A DNA stretch of 64,000 nt from Rhizobium sp. 2MFCol3.1 (GTDB taxonomy: Bacteria; Pseudomonadota; Alphaproteobacteria; Rhizobiales; Rhizobiaceae): assembly GCF_000377565.1 (NCBI RefSeq), contig NZ_KB898357.1, positions 124,001 through 188,000 on the forward strand. The letters run 5' to 3'. The notes below the pieces were generated by a model that was given only the letters and a program-made list of their open reading frames with translations, searched no databases and was not told where the DNA came from. A program made the translations under genes and the position numbers. How positions within the stretch are numbered: the stretch's first letter is position 1; the number at the start of each line of letters is the position of its first letter. Shown here one piece after another: positions 1 to 11,014 of the stretch.

Positions 1-1
1 A

Positions 2-1348
2 CAGGAAGCGGCCGGTATCGTCACTTTCGACGGCAAGCAGTTTCATACCGAAAAGCGCATGGGCCTCGTCGGCGACCACTATACCGATCCGGCAACGCTG
101 GCAAAGCTGCCGGGCTTCATCTCGATCGGCCACACGCGCTACTCCACGACGGGCGAAGTGGCGCTGCGCAACGTGCAGCCGCTGTTCGCCGAACTCGAGG
201 TCGGCGGCATTGCGGTTGCCCATAACGGCAACTTCACCAACGGCCTGACGATGCGGCGCATGCTGATCGCCGATGGCGCCATCTTCCAGGCGACGTCGGA
301 CACCGAAGTGGTGCTGCACCTGATCGCCCGCTCCAAGCAGACCTCGTCTTCTGACCGCTTCATCGACGCCATTCGCCAGATGGAAGGCGGCTACTCGATG
401 CTGGCGATGACCCGCACAAAGCTTATCGCCGCGCGTGACCCGATCGGTATCCGCCCGCTCGTGATGGGCGAGCTCGACGGCAAGCCGATCTTCTGTTCCG
501 AGACCTGTGCGCTCGACATCATCGGCGCGAAATACATTCGCGACGTCGAGAACGGCGAAGTCATCATCTGCGAAATCCAGCCCGACGGCTCGATCACCAT
601 GGACAGCCGCAAGGCCGATCAGCCGAAGCCGGAACGCCTCTGCCTGTTCGAATATGTCTACTTCGCCCGTCCCGATTCCGTCGTCGGCGGCCGCAGCGTC
701 TACACCGCGCGCAAGAACATGGGCATCAACCTTGCCAAGGAAGCCCCCGTAGAGGCCGACGTCGTCGTGCCGGTGCCCGATGGCGGCACGCCGGCAGCCC
801 TCGGCTTTGCGCAGGCGAGCGGCATTCCGTTCGAATACGGCATCATCCGCAACCATTATGTCGGCCGCACCTTCATCGAGCCGACGCAGCAGATTCGCGC
901 CTTCGGCGTGAAGCTGAAGCATTCGGCCAACCGCGCGATGATCGAAGGCAAGCGCGTCGTCCTGGTCGACGATTCGATCGTTCGCGGCACGACTTCGTTG
1001 AAGATCGTGCAGATGATCCGCGATGCCGGCGCCAAGGAAGTGCATATCCGCGTCGCCAGCCCGATGATCTACTTCCCCGATTTCTACGGCATCGATACGC
1101 CCGATGCCGACAAGCTGCTCGCCAACCAGTACTCGAGCCTGCAGGCGATGTGCGACTATATCGGCGCCGACTCGCTCGAGTTCCTGTCGATCGACGGCCT
1201 CTACCGCGCCGTCGGTGGCGAGAGCCGCGATGCGAGCAATCCGCAGTTCACCGATCACTACTTCACCGGTGATTACCCGACGCGCCTGCTCGACAACGAC
1301 AGCACCAGCAATGTCCGCAAGCTCGCCGTCATGGCCAGCAACGGCTGA
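2..1348 (+). CDS. purF: Amidophosphoribosyltransferase, 5'-truncated by window edge
   Basis: This is the glutamine PRPP amidotransferase of the first committed step of de novo purine synthesis, making 5-phosphoribosylamine from PRPP and glutamine in the cytoplasm. The frame is open from base 2, so the N-terminal nucleophile cysteine lies outside the window; 448 codons are visible. The Ntn-hydrolase glutaminase part shows GHTRYSTTG near base 130, and the PRTase part shows the PRPP loop VVLVDDSIVRGTT near base 958. The visible length fits a family protein of roughly 490-500 residues missing its first 40-50. The first internal ATG (base 59) is not the start, because conserved PurF sequence (QEAAGIVTFDG) reads in frame upstream of it. 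The gene is followed after 70 bases by an SDR gene on the same strand. Confidence 0.97.
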   Translation, partial: QEAAGIVTFDGKQFHTEKRMGLVGDHYTDPATLAKLPGFISIGHTRYSTTGEVALRNVQPLFAELEVGGIAVAHNGNFTNGLTMRRMLIADGAIFQATSDTEVVLHLIARSKQTSSSDRFIDAIRQMEGGYSMLAMTRTKLIAARDPIGIRPLVMGELDGKPIFCSETCALDIIGAKYIRDVENGEVIICEIQPDGSITMDSRKADQPKPERLCLFEYVYFARPDSVVGGRSVYTARKNMGINLAKEAPVEADVVVPVPDGGTPAALGFAQASGIPFEYGIIRNHYVGRTFIEPTQQIRAFGVKLKHSANRAMIEGKRVVLVDDSIVRGTTSLKIVQMIRDAGAKEVHIRVASPMIYFPDFYGIDTPDADKLLANQYSSLQAMCDYIGADSLEFLSIDGLYRAVGGESRDASNPQFTDHYFTGDYPTRLLDNDSTSNVRKLAVMASNG

Positions 1349-1418
1349 TCTCGACTGACCTTTCGACCGAGGGGCCGATCGCGCCCCTCGCCTCCCCGCG
1401 CATACGGATAAGGCTACA

Positions 1419-2159
1419 ATGAGCGTCAATCTCACCGGCAAGGTCGCACTCGTCACCGGCGCATCGCGCGGGATCGGCTATTTCACCGCACTCGAATTGG
1501 CCAAGGCCGGTGCGCATGTCGTCGCCTGCGCCCGCACGGTCGGCGGCCTCGAGGATCTCGATGATGCGATCAAGGCCGTCGGTGGCTCGGCGACGCTCGT
1601 GCCCTTCGACCTCTCGGACATGAACGCCATCGACGCGCTCGGCGCTTCGATCTTCGAACGCTGGGGCAAGCTCGACATTCTCGTCGCCAATGCCGGCGTG
1701 CTTGGCGTGATCTCGCCGATCGGCCATATCGAGGCGAAGGTGTTCGAGAAGGTGATGACCATCAACGTCACGGCGACGTGGCGGCTGATCCGCTCGGTCG
1801 ATCCGCTGCTGACACGTTCGGAAGCCGGACGCGCCGTTATCCTCTCCTCCGCTGCCGCCCATCGCTGCCGCCCGTTCTGGGGCGCCTATTCGGCGTCGAA
1901 GGCTGCGGTCGAGGCTTTGGCGCGCACCTGGGCCGGCGAAACGCAGAGCACGGCGCTTCGCGTCACCAGCGTCGATCCGGGCGCCACGCGCACCGCGATG
2001 CGCGCACAGGCGGTACCGGGCGAAGATCCCGAAACGCTGCCGCATCCTTCCGAGGTTGCAAAGGCGATGATGCCGCTTCTGACCCCCGACTACACCGAGA
2101 CTGGCAAGCTGTTCATCGTGCGCGAGAACAAGCTCGTCGGCTACCAGATGCCCGGCTAA
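1419..2159 (+). CDS. SDR family NAD(P)-dependent oxidoreductase
   Basis: A classical short-chain dehydrogenase/reductase of 246 residues, the usual length. The Rossmann nucleotide-binding motif VTGASRGIG is at residues 12-20, the NAG motif at 91-93, the catalytic serine at 143-144, and the YxxxK pair at Y157 and K161. These show an NAD(P)H-dependent oxidoreductase; the substrate cannot be read from the sequence. It follows purF on the same strand with a 70-base gap and may be co-transcribed. It converges on the minus-strand GH25 gene, whose stop is 10 bases beyond this one. Confidence 0.9.
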   Translation: MSVNLTGKVALVTGASRGIGYFTALELAKAGAHVVACARTVGGLEDLDDAIKAVGGSATLVPFDLSDMNAIDALGASIFERWGKLDILVANAGVLGVISPIGHIEAKVFEKVMTINVTATWRLIRSVDPLLTRSEAGRAVILSSAAAHRCRPFWGAYSASKAAVEALARTWAGETQSTALRVTSVDPGATRTAMRAQAVPGEDPETLPHPSEVAKAMMPLLTPDYTETGKLFIVRENKLVGYQMPG

Positions 2160-2169
2160 GCCGGTTCGG

Positions 2170-2922
2170 CTACCGCGACACTTGCGCTGCTGCCCGGAAG
2201 AGGCTCGATAGGTCGGGCTCGGTTGGGCAGAGCGCGTTGAGATCGACAGGGCCCTGGATGCCGGCAATGCTGCCGGTATCGGCGAACTGCCAGATCGACC
2301 ATCTCCCACAATCGCCCACCGACGGCTCCTCAGCGATGCTTCGCAGCCAGAGATGGTGCGCGGGAAACATCTCCTCGTGCCCTTTCAGATATTGATCGAA
2401 AAAGGGCTGATCGACGTAGAAGATCGGTTTGCCGGGATAGGCGCCGTTCAGCTCATCGAAGAAAGCCTGGAGCTCGGCGCTCAGTTCCTCGCGGGTCGGC
2501 ACCTGGCCGCAATTGCCGGTGAATTCGAGATCGATGGCAAGCGGCAACGTTCCCTGTTCGGAAGGCACCGTCGCCAGCACGTTCCGCGCCTGATCGCGCC
2601 CAGGACGGCAGAAGGTGAAGAAGTGATAGGCGCCCCTGACGATGCCTGCATTCTTTGCCGCCTGCCAGTTCTCCGCAAAGCGGGTGTCGCGGTGATCCCC
2701 TCCTTCGGTCGCCTTCATGATGGCAAAGCGGACATTCGGCTGCGCCGCCACCGCGCTCCAATCGATAGCGCCCTGATGGTGGCTGATGTCGATGCCCTGG
2801 ATCGGATAATCGGTGAGCGAGGGAGGTGAGAAAGGGGCCATGGCGCGATCGTATGCCAGATAGGCGGCTGAAGCGACAGCCAGAAGGATGGCGACAAGCA
2901 ATGCCTGATGTATTCGCTTCAA
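2170..2922 (-). CDS. GH25 family lysozyme-like muramidase, membrane-anchored
   Basis: A glycoside hydrolase family 25 (Chalaropsis-type lysozyme) protein expected to cleave peptidoglycan glycan strands in the periplasm. A hydrophobic segment at residues 7-24 looks like a signal anchor. The GH25 core follows: GIDISHHQG with D45 near residues 43-51, and the DLEF motif with D131 and E133, matching family acidic catalytic positions. I chose the TTG at 2922, preceded by GGAG with a six-base gap, giving 250 residues. The frame stays open upstream to 3036, but that would add 38 unrelated residues before the anchor. Nearest plus-strand neighbour upstream is cysS, divergently transcribed. Confidence 0.82.
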   Translation of the reverse strand: MKRIHQALLVAILLAVASAAYLAYDRAMAPFSPPSLTDYPIQGIDISHHQGAIDWSAVAAQPNVRFAIMKATEGGDHRDTRFAENWQAAKNAGIVRGAYHFFTFCRPGRDQARNVLATVPSEQGTLPLAIDLEFTGNCGQVPTREELSAELQAFFDELNGAYPGKPIFYVDQPFFDQYLKGHEEMFPAHHLWLRSIAEEPSVGDCGRWSIWQFADTGSIAGIQGPVDLNALCPTEPDLSSLFRAAAQVSR

Positions 2923-3273
2923 TGTTAGCTCCGCTTTGCCCTTCGTCGTTGCCGAATATAGGGTGGGCTTGAGCGATGTCGTGACCGTCCGGCCCTTCGC
3001 TTGCGTTCCGGGCGTTCGACGCTGCAATCGATTCACTGGATCGATTGCTCGCGCTCAGCCCGACCGCGTCTCACCCCCCTTGACCAACGCCCGAAGCCGG
3101 GCCATAAAACCCGCCATGAAGACGGTTACCTGCATCATCTGCCGGAAGATTATTCGCTAGCGCGCTCGCTGGCCTGGCCGTTTTCGTCTCCCAATACGCC
3201 AAGATGACAAACGCCCCGGCCCGCCGGTGGCGACACGTTGTTTTTCGGATTATGGCATTTTGGGAGAATAGAC

Positions 3274-4680
3274 ATGGACGGCCAGTCGGGATCGAAGACG
3301 CCGGAACTCAAGCTGTACAACACGCTGACGCGCGAACGGACGGTCTTCGCACCGATCGACACCGACAACGTGCGCATGTATGTCTGCGGCCCCACCGTCT
3401 ATGACTTCGCCCATATCGGCAACGCCCGCCCCGTCATCGTCTTCGACGTTCTGTTTCGGCTGCTGAAGCACGTCTATGGCGACGACCACGTCACCTATGC
3501 GCGCAACATCACCGACGTTGACGACAAGATCAACGCGCGGGCGCTGCGCGATCATCCGAGCCTTTCGCTCAACGACGCGATCCATGCGGTGACCGAAAAG
3601 ACGGCGCGGCAGTTTCACGAGGATGTGGCGGCACTCGGCTGCCTGGAGCCATCGGTGGAGCCGCGCGCGACCGACAATATCGCGCAGATGATCGAGATCA
3701 TCGGGCGGCTGATTGTGCGTGGGCACGCCTATGAGGCCGAGGGCGAGGTGTTGTTCGACACCAAGTCGATGGCCGGCTACGGGCAGCTTTCCAAGCGCCC
3801 GCTCGACGAGCAGCAGGCGGGCGCCCGCATCGCGGTCGACGCGCACAAGAAGAACCCCGGCGACTTCGTTCTCTGGAAGGCTTCCAGCGACAGCGAACCC
3901 GGCTGGGAAAGCCCATGGGGACGCGGCCGTCCGGGCTGGCATATCGAGTGCTCGGCGATGAGCCAGCGCTATCTCGGCGACGTCTTCGATATCCATGGCG
4001 GCGGGCTCGACCTGATCTTCCCGCACCATGAAAACGAGATCGCTCAGTCGCGCTGTGCTCATGGTACCGAGGTGATGGCGAATGTGTGGATGCACAACGG
4101 CTTCGTGCAGGTCGAAGGCCGCAAGATGTCGAAGTCGGAAGGCAACTTCATCACCATCAATGAATTGCTGGCAACTGAGAAATTCGGCGGTCGCAAATGG
4201 CCGGGCGCCGTGCTGCGTCTCGCGATGCTGATGACGCATTACCGCGAGCCGATCGATTTCTCCGTCAAGCGTCTGGAAGAGGCCGAACGCCTGCTGGCAA
4301 AGTGGCCGGCGGCGGGCGCCGGCGACGCCGCACCGTCTGAGGCGGTCCTCGGCGCGCTCCGCGACGATCTCAACACGGTGGCTGCCGTGCAGGCGCTGCA
4401 TGCGCTGGCCCAGGAAGCCAACGCCGACAAATCGCTGCTGCCGACCTACGCCGCCAGTGCCGCCCTGCTCGGTCTTCTGCCAGAGATGGCGGAGATCGAC
4501 GAGGCGGTGGCGATCGAGATCGACCGGCGCGTGAAGGCGCGACTGGAACTGCTGAAGGCCAAGAACTTCGCCGAGGCCGACAAGATCCGCGACACGCTGC
4601 TGGCCGAGGGCGTGCAGCTGAAGGACGGCAAGGATGCGGCGACCGGCGAGCGGGTTACGACGTGGGAGGTTAAGCGGTGA
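3274..4680 (+). CDS. cysS: Cysteinyl-tRNA synthetase
   Basis: A class I aminoacyl-tRNA synthetase charging tRNA-Cys with cysteine, using a catalytic zinc. The 468-residue length is typical. The zinc ligand C38 lies in [10 protein letters not shown], the HIGH-like motif HIGN is at 47-50, and KMSKS is near 283-287. The DALR-type anticodon-binding region and a C-terminal tail follow. The start at 3274 is preceded by GGGAGA with a six-base gap; the frame extends to an upstream ATG at 3238 that lacks such a site. The gene is followed by a GC-rich inverted repeat before the GFA genes. Confidence 0.97.
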   Translation: MDGQSGSKTPELKLYNTLTRERTVFAPIDTDNVRMYVCGPTVYDFAHIGNARPVIVFDVLFRLLKHVYGDDHVTYARNITDVDDKINARALRDHPSLSLNDAIHAVTEKTARQFHEDVAALGCLEPSVEPRATDNIAQMIEIIGRLIVRGHAYEAEGEVLFDTKSMAGYGQLSKRPLDEQQAGARIAVDAHKKNPGDFVLWKASSDSEPGWESPWGRGRPGWHIECSAMSQRYLGDVFDIHGGGLDLIFPHHENEIAQSRCAHGTEVMANVWMHNGFVQVEGRKMSKSEGNFITINELLATEKFGGRKWPGAVLRLAMLMTHYREPIDFSVKRLEEAERLLAKWPAAGAGDAAPSEAVLGALRDDLNTVAAVQALHALAQEANADKSLLPTYAASAALLGLLPEMAEIDEAVAIEIDRRVKARLELLKAKNFAEADKIRDTLLAEGVQLKDGKDAATGERVTTWEVKR

Positions 4681-4716
4681 CAGCGGAGGTCTCGGCGTCG
4701 GAGGTTGTGGCGAATG

Positions 4717-4859
4717 CCCCTCCCCAACCCCTCCCCACAAGGGGGCGGGGCTACAGCGCCGCGACCGCCCGCCTCAACCTAATCACCGTGCATGCGATCT
4801 CTCGGAGCGAGGCCTCGCCCCGGGTTAGCCCTCCCCCTTGTGGGGAGGGTCGGGAGGGG
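4717..4859. repeat. Long GC-rich inverted repeat, RIME-like
   Basis: Two arms of about 30 bases pair with each other: a C-rich arm at 4717-4747 and its near-complement at 4829-4859, separated by about 80 bases. The general form (C-tract, CTTGTGGGG core, G-tract) matches other palindromic elements in this window. I call it RIME-like from general knowledge of rhizobial intergenic mosaic elements, without alignment to a reference. It sits between cysS and the first GFA gene. Confidence 0.6.
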
Positions 4860-4891
4860 TCTTTGCACCCCACGCAAAGGAGGATTTGCGA

Positions 4892-5364
4892 ATGACGACC
4901 TACACCGGCGGCTGCCAGTGCGGCGCGATCCGCTTCCGGGTCCGGGGGACGCTCAAGGACTCCTCGATCTGTCATTGCCGCATGTGCCAGAAGGCGTTCG
5001 GCGCCTATTATGCACCGCTGGTATCAGTGCGTGGCGCCGAGCTTGAATGGACGCGAGGTGAGCGGAAGCGGTTTCAGTCGTCGAACCTCGTCGAGCGCGG
5101 CTTTTGTGCTGATTGCGGCACGCCGCTGACCTATGAGGCGCCGGATGGGATCGCGATTGCAGCGGGTGCCTTCGACGATCCCTCGGCGCTGCCGCCGGTG
5201 ATCCAGTTCGGCACCGAGCGCAAGATCGATTTTGTCGACCACCTGCACGAACTGCCGTCCCGCGTAACCGAAGACGATGCCGAGGCGGCACCCTTCGTGC
5301 TCGATCTCGTTTCCTACCAGCACCCCGACCACGACACCGCAACCTGGCCCGAGGGAACGCGCTC

Positions 5365-5368
<4 letters not shown>
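4892..5368 (+). CDS. GFA/CENP-V family zinc protein, copy 1 of 3
   Basis: A 158-residue member of the glutathione-dependent formaldehyde-activating enzyme (GFA) family, a small zinc-binding beta fold. Likely zinc ligands are C8 and C10 (GGCQCGA), C27, C29 and C32 (CHCRMCQ), and C72 and C75 (FCADCGTPL). The family is named after a Paracoccus enzyme adding glutathione to formaldehyde, but most members have no proven substrate. The start at 4892 has a strong AAAGGAGG site. It ends with [13 protein letters not shown], a tail shared with the next two genes. Its stop overlaps the GTG start of copy 2 (GTGA), implying coupled translation. Confidence 0.88.
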
Positions 5369-7279
<1,911 letters not shown>

Positions 7280-7317
7280 GGTAATTCGGAGCGAGTGAGC
7301 TGGCGCTGGTGGGTGGA

Positions 7318-7443
7318 CGCCCCCCTCTGCCCTGCCGGGCATCTCCCCCACAGGTGGGGAGATTGGCTGGGCGCACCCGCTCGCCACAAATCGATCTCTC
7401 CCCTTGTGGGGGAGATGTCCGGCAGGACAGAGGGGGGTGGCCC
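7318..7443. repeat. RIME-like double-palindrome intergenic element
   Basis: About 126 bases of two nested palindromes. The outer arms are at 7320-7345 and 7417-7443; the inner stems are CATCTCCCCCACAGGTGGGG on the left and the CTCTCCCCTTGTGGGGGAG core on the right. It fills the gap between pip and cimA. The right arm creates an open frame upstream of cimA that could be mistaken for a longer N-terminus. Confidence 0.65.
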
Positions 7444-7478
7444 CACATGAAAGCATTCGAGGCCTGGGAGGCTTGGCA

Positions 7479-9092
7479 ATGAAAGACCGTATCTATCTCT
7501 TCGACACTACGCTGCGCGACGGACAGCAGACGCCGGGCATCGATTTTTCCGTCGAGGACAAGATCGCCATCGCCACCATGCTGGACGATTTCGGGCTGGA
7601 TTACATCGAGGGCGGCTATCCGGGTGCGAACCCGACGGATACGGCTTTCTTCAACGAGAAGCGCACCCGCAACGCTTCCTTCGTCGCCTTCGGGATGACC
7701 AAGCGCGCCGGTGTTTCGGCCTCCAACGATCCGGGGCTCACCAGCCTGCTGCAGGCAAAGAGCGACGCGGTCTGTCTCGTCGCCAAGAGCTGGGACTATC
7801 ACGTCAAGGTCGCGCTCGGCTGTTCCAACGAGGAGAACCTCGAGAGCATCTCGGAGAGCGTCAAGGCCGTGGTCGCGGCGGGCAAGGAGGCGATGGTCGA
7901 TTGCGAGCACTTCTTCGACGGCTACAAGGCCAATCCTGAGTATGCGCTGGCCTGCGCCAGGGCTGCCCATGATGGCGGGGCGCGGTGGGTCGTGCTTTGC
8001 GACACCAATGGCGGCACGCAGCCGCCCGAGATCCGTGAGATCGTCGAGGCGGTGATCGCGTCGGGCGTTCCCGGGCACTGTCTTGGCATCCATGCGCACA
8101 ACGACACCGGCCAGGCGGTCGCCAATTCGCTTGCCGCCGTCGAGGCCGGCGTGCGGCAGATCCAAGGCACGCTCAACGGTATCGGCGAGCGTTGCGGCAA
8201 CGCCAATCTGGTGACGCTGATCCCGACGCTGGCGCTGAAGGAGACTTATTCCTCGCGCTTCACGACCGCCATCGACCCCGAGCGTCTCCTCAATCTGACG
8301 CGGCTCTCGCACGCCTTCGACGAGCTGTTGAACCGCTCGCCGGATCACCAGATGCCCTATGTCGGCGCATCCGCCTTCGCGACCAAGGCCGGCATCCATG
8401 CCTCGGCGCTCCTGAAGGACCCGCGTACCTACGAGCATGTCACGCCCGAGAGCGTCGGCAACTTCCGCAAGGTCATGGTGTCGGATCAGGGCGGCAAGGC
8501 GAACTTCATCAACGCGCTGAAGCGCCGCGGTATCGAGGTTGGGAAGGATGATCCAAAGCTCGATCGGCTGATCTCGCTGGTCAAGGAGCGCGAGGCCTCC
8601 GGCTATGCCTATGAGGGTGCGGATGCCAGCTTCGAGCTGTTGGCGCGGCGCACGCTTGGCACGATCCCCGAATTCTTCTCGGTCGAAGGCTTCCGGGTGA
8701 TGGTCGAGCGCCGCTTCGATTCGCACGGCAAGGTGAAGATCGTTTCCGAGGCAGTGGTGAAGCTTAGCGTCGATGGCCAAACCATCATGTCGGTGGCGGA
8801 AGGCGATGGTCCGGTCAACGCACTCGACCTCGCGCTGCGCAAGGATTTCGGCAAGTACCAGCACGAGATCGACGACCTGGTTCTGGCCGACTTCAAAGTA
8901 CGTATCCTCAACGGCGGCACGGAAGCGATCACCCGCGTCCTGATCGAATCCACCGATAGCGACGGCGTGCGCTGGTGGACGGTCGGCGTGTCGGAGAACA
9001 TCATCGACGCCTCGTTCCAGGCGCTGATGGATTCCGTCATCTACAAGCTGATGAAAAACCGGCAGCTGGCGGGAAAGATCGCGGCCGAATAG
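7479..9092 (+). CDS. cimA: (R)-citramalate synthase
   Basis: A member of the DRE-TIM/isopropylmalate synthase family condensing pyruvate with acetyl-CoA to (R)-citramalate, a threonine-independent route to 2-oxobutyrate and isoleucine. The 537-residue protein opens with LFDTTLRDGQQTPG (residues 7-20), the DxTLRDG metal and catalytic motif, has HAHNDTGQAVANS, the second family signature, near residue 207, and ends with a LeuA-type regulatory domain (about 400-530). The start at 7479 follows GGGAGG. The family also includes 2-isopropylmalate and homocitrate synthases; overall length and the LeuA-like C-terminus favour CimA. Confidence 0.9.
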   Translation: MKDRIYLFDTTLRDGQQTPGIDFSVEDKIAIATMLDDFGLDYIEGGYPGANPTDTAFFNEKRTRNASFVAFGMTKRAGVSASNDPGLTSLLQAKSDAVCLVAKSWDYHVKVALGCSNEENLESISESVKAVVAAGKEAMVDCEHFFDGYKANPEYALACARAAHDGGARWVVLCDTNGGTQPPEIREIVEAVIASGVPGHCLGIHAHNDTGQAVANSLAAVEAGVRQIQGTLNGIGERCGNANLVTLIPTLALKETYSSRFTTAIDPERLLNLTRLSHAFDELLNRSPDHQMPYVGASAFATKAGIHASALLKDPRTYEHVTPESVGNFRKVMVSDQGGKANFINALKRRGIEVGKDDPKLDRLISLVKEREASGYAYEGADASFELLARRTLGTIPEFFSVEGFRVMVERRFDSHGKVKIVSEAVVKLSVDGQTIMSVAEGDGPVNALDLALRKDFGKYQHEIDDLVLADFKVRILNGGTEAITRVLIESTDSDGVRWWTVGVSENIIDASFQALMDSVIYKLMKNRQLAGKIAAE

Positions 9093-9098
9093 CAAGGC

Positions 9099-9974
9099 TC
9101 AATGGAGCGCGGCCGTGACGAGGCCCCAGCGCTCCTGCGAGTACCACTCCTGCTCCGTCTTGACCGCATTCCAGCGCAGCGCGTGAATGCGGTTGAGTCC
9201 TCCTGCGTGGAAGGCGCGATCAAGCGCGGCGTAGGTGGAGAGGTCGCCCGAGATCCCCTCGCCCCAGACGAAATTGACCGGCTGCAGGAAGCGCGCGCTT
9301 AACTCATCCCCCTCCCGACCGATGAGGAAGAAGGCGGCCTGCGAGGTCACCCCAAGCAGCCGTCCGTCGGCGCCCATGGCGGGCGTGCCCAGCGGAAACA
9401 GCAGGCGCCCGCCGGTCGCGAGGCTGTCGATCCAGGGTTCGGCCGGGTGATGGAGAGCGAAGTTCACGTAGATGGCATCCTCCGGCTCGCGGGGCCATTC
9501 GAGACCGTCCCCGTGGACGACTTCGACATTTGCGTAGCGCTCGAGATTGCGCCTGGCCTGTCGCGCCAGTTCCGCATCGAACTCGACAGCCACAACATGG
9601 CCAGTCTCGCCGACGATTTCGGCGATGATGGCGGTATAATAGCCGCTGCCGGCGCCGATGTGGCAGACCCTCTCGCCCTTGCGCAGCTGCAACCGGTGCA
9701 AGGCGCCCGCATGCAGGCTCGGGCTGCCATTGTTGACCTGGCGATCGGCCTGCAGCGCGAAGAGCAGATCCTGGTAGAGAACGACGGGATCGCTTGAGGG
9801 CACCTCGACGTAACGCTTCCAGTCCCGCATCTTCCAAGGCGGCGGCCCCAGAAAGTCCTCGCGAGGCACGGTGGAGAACGCGTTCAGCAATTCATCATCC
9901 CGATCGACGCCTGCCTTGGCCAGCATTTGCACGGCGTATGCACGGCGGCAGATTTTCAGCTCGGCTTCATCCAC
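9099..9974 (-). CDS. Protein-L-isoaspartate methyltransferase-like protein
   Basis: A SAM-dependent methyltransferase of the PCMT type. It carries the SAM-binding motif HIGAGSGYYTAIIAE followed by VVAVEFDAELA and GDGLEW, and a PREDFLGP segment typical of the N-terminal region of this family. Unlike standard Pcm (about 210 residues) it is near 290-300, with an added C-terminal part, so repair of isoaspartyl residues is an inference. The start is uncertain: GTG 9974 has AGGA eight bases upstream and gives 291 residues, while a TTG at 10016 gives 305 without a clear ribosome site. It converges on cimA with six bases between stops. Confidence 0.8.
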   Translation of the reverse strand: MDEAELKICRRAYAVQMLAKAGVDRDDELLNAFSTVPREDFLGPPPWKMRDWKRYVEVPSSDPVVLYQDLLFALQADRQVNNGSPSLHAGALHRLQLRKGERVCHIGAGSGYYTAIIAEIVGETGHVVAVEFDAELARQARRNLERYANVEVVHGDGLEWPREPEDAIYVNFALHHPAEPWIDSLATGGRLLFPLGTPAMGADGRLLGVTSQAAFFLIGREGDELSARFLQPVNFVWGEGISGDLSTYAALDRAFHAGGLNRIHALRWNAVKTEQEWYSQERWGLVTAALH

Positions 9975-10088
9975 GGTCTGATCCTGATAATTCAGCAATA
10001 GCGAATATCGCTTCAATGAAATGAATTGGCCTATTCACGGCCTTTGCGCTAATCGGGTGCCAATCATAAGAACCAATGGAAACACCCA

Positions 10089-11003
10089 ATGTCCGCCGAT
10101 GCAAGCATTCCCCTCGTGAAAAACGAGGACAGTCCGCGTGGCTTCGCCTTCGCGCTTACGGCCTATCTGCTCTGGGGCTTCCTGCCGATCTACATGAAGG
10201 CGGTCGCGCATATTTCGCCGGCCGAGGTGATCGCGCATCGCATCCTGTGGTCGCTGCCGCTTGCCGGTATCGTGCTCATCGTGCTCGGCCGCACGCAGGA
10301 TATCCGCATCGCGTTGCGCTCGCCGCGCATGCTGGCGATGGCGGCGCTCACCGCATCGCTGATCACGGTCAACTGGGGGACTTATGTCTGGGCGATCGGT
10401 GCTGGGCATTCGCTGGACGCAGCACTCGGCTATTTCATCAATCCGCTCTTCAGCATCTTCCTCGGCGCCGTGGTGCTGAAGGAGAAGCTGCGTCCGGCGC
10501 AGATCGGCGCGATTGTGCTCGCGGGCCTCGCCGTCGTCGTGCTCGCGGTCGATAGCGGTGGCATTCCATGGGTTTCGCTGACGCTGACGATCTCCTGGGG
10601 CCTCTACGCGCTGTTTCGCAAGACCTTGCCGCTCGGGCCGAACCAGGGGTTCTTCCTCGAGGTGCTGATCCTCAGCGTCCCGGCCCTCTTCTACGTCCTC
10701 TACCTGGAATTCGGCAGCGGAGCCGGCCATTTCTACCGCACGGGCTGGGCCGATACCGCCTTGCTGCTCGGCTGCGGTTTGATCACTGCTGTCCCGCTGA
10801 TGATCTATGCCAACGGCGCCAAGCTCCTGAAGCTGTCGACGATAGGCATCATGCAGTATATCGCGCCGACGATGATCTTTCTCATCGCCGTCTTCATCTT
10901 CAAGGAGCCGCTCGGCACCGCGCGCATGATTGCCTTCCCGCTGATCTGGGCGGGGCTTTTCCTCTACACATGGTCGATGCTGAGAGGCAGTCGGGGGCGA
11001 TAA
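10089..11003 (+). CDS. rarD: EamA family transporter RarD
   Basis: A 304-residue inner-membrane protein of the drug/metabolite transporter superfamily, RarD subgroup, with about ten membrane segments in two EamA repeats. Recognisable features are the early AYLLWGFLPIYMKAV segment, the AHRILWSLPLAG loop and NWGTYVWAIG. The Escherichia coli name comes from chloramphenicol sensitivity; the substrate is not known. The start ATG 10089 has a weak GGAA upstream. The stop codon lies in the loop of a terminator hairpin. Confidence 0.92.
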   Translation: MSADASIPLVKNEDSPRGFAFALTAYLLWGFLPIYMKAVAHISPAEVIAHRILWSLPLAGIVLIVLGRTQDIRIALRSPRMLAMAALTASLITVNWGTYVWAIGAGHSLDAALGYFINPLFSIFLGAVVLKEKLRPAQIGAIVLAGLAVVVLAVDSGGIPWVSLTLTISWGLYALFRKTLPLGPNQGFFLEVLILSVPALFYVLYLEFGSGAGHFYRTGWADTALLLGCGLITAVPLMIYANGAKLLKLSTIGIMQYIAPTMIFLIAVFIFKEPLGTARMIAFPLIWAGLFLYTWSMLRGSRGR

Positions 11004-11010
11004 GCCCCCG
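10992..11010 (+). terminator. rarD terminator with stop codon in loop
   Basis: A perfect seven-pair stem, CGGGGGC (10992-10998) and GCCCCCG (11004-11010), encloses GATAA, which contains the rarD stop codon. TTTATT follows, giving a Rho-independent form. It separates rarD from the convergent LOG gene. Confidence 0.75.
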
Positions 11011-11014
11011 TTTA

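Noticed and set aside
3250-4740. 496-residue minus-strand open frame opposite cysS
   Set aside because: Shadow of cysS; no start context or family similarity.
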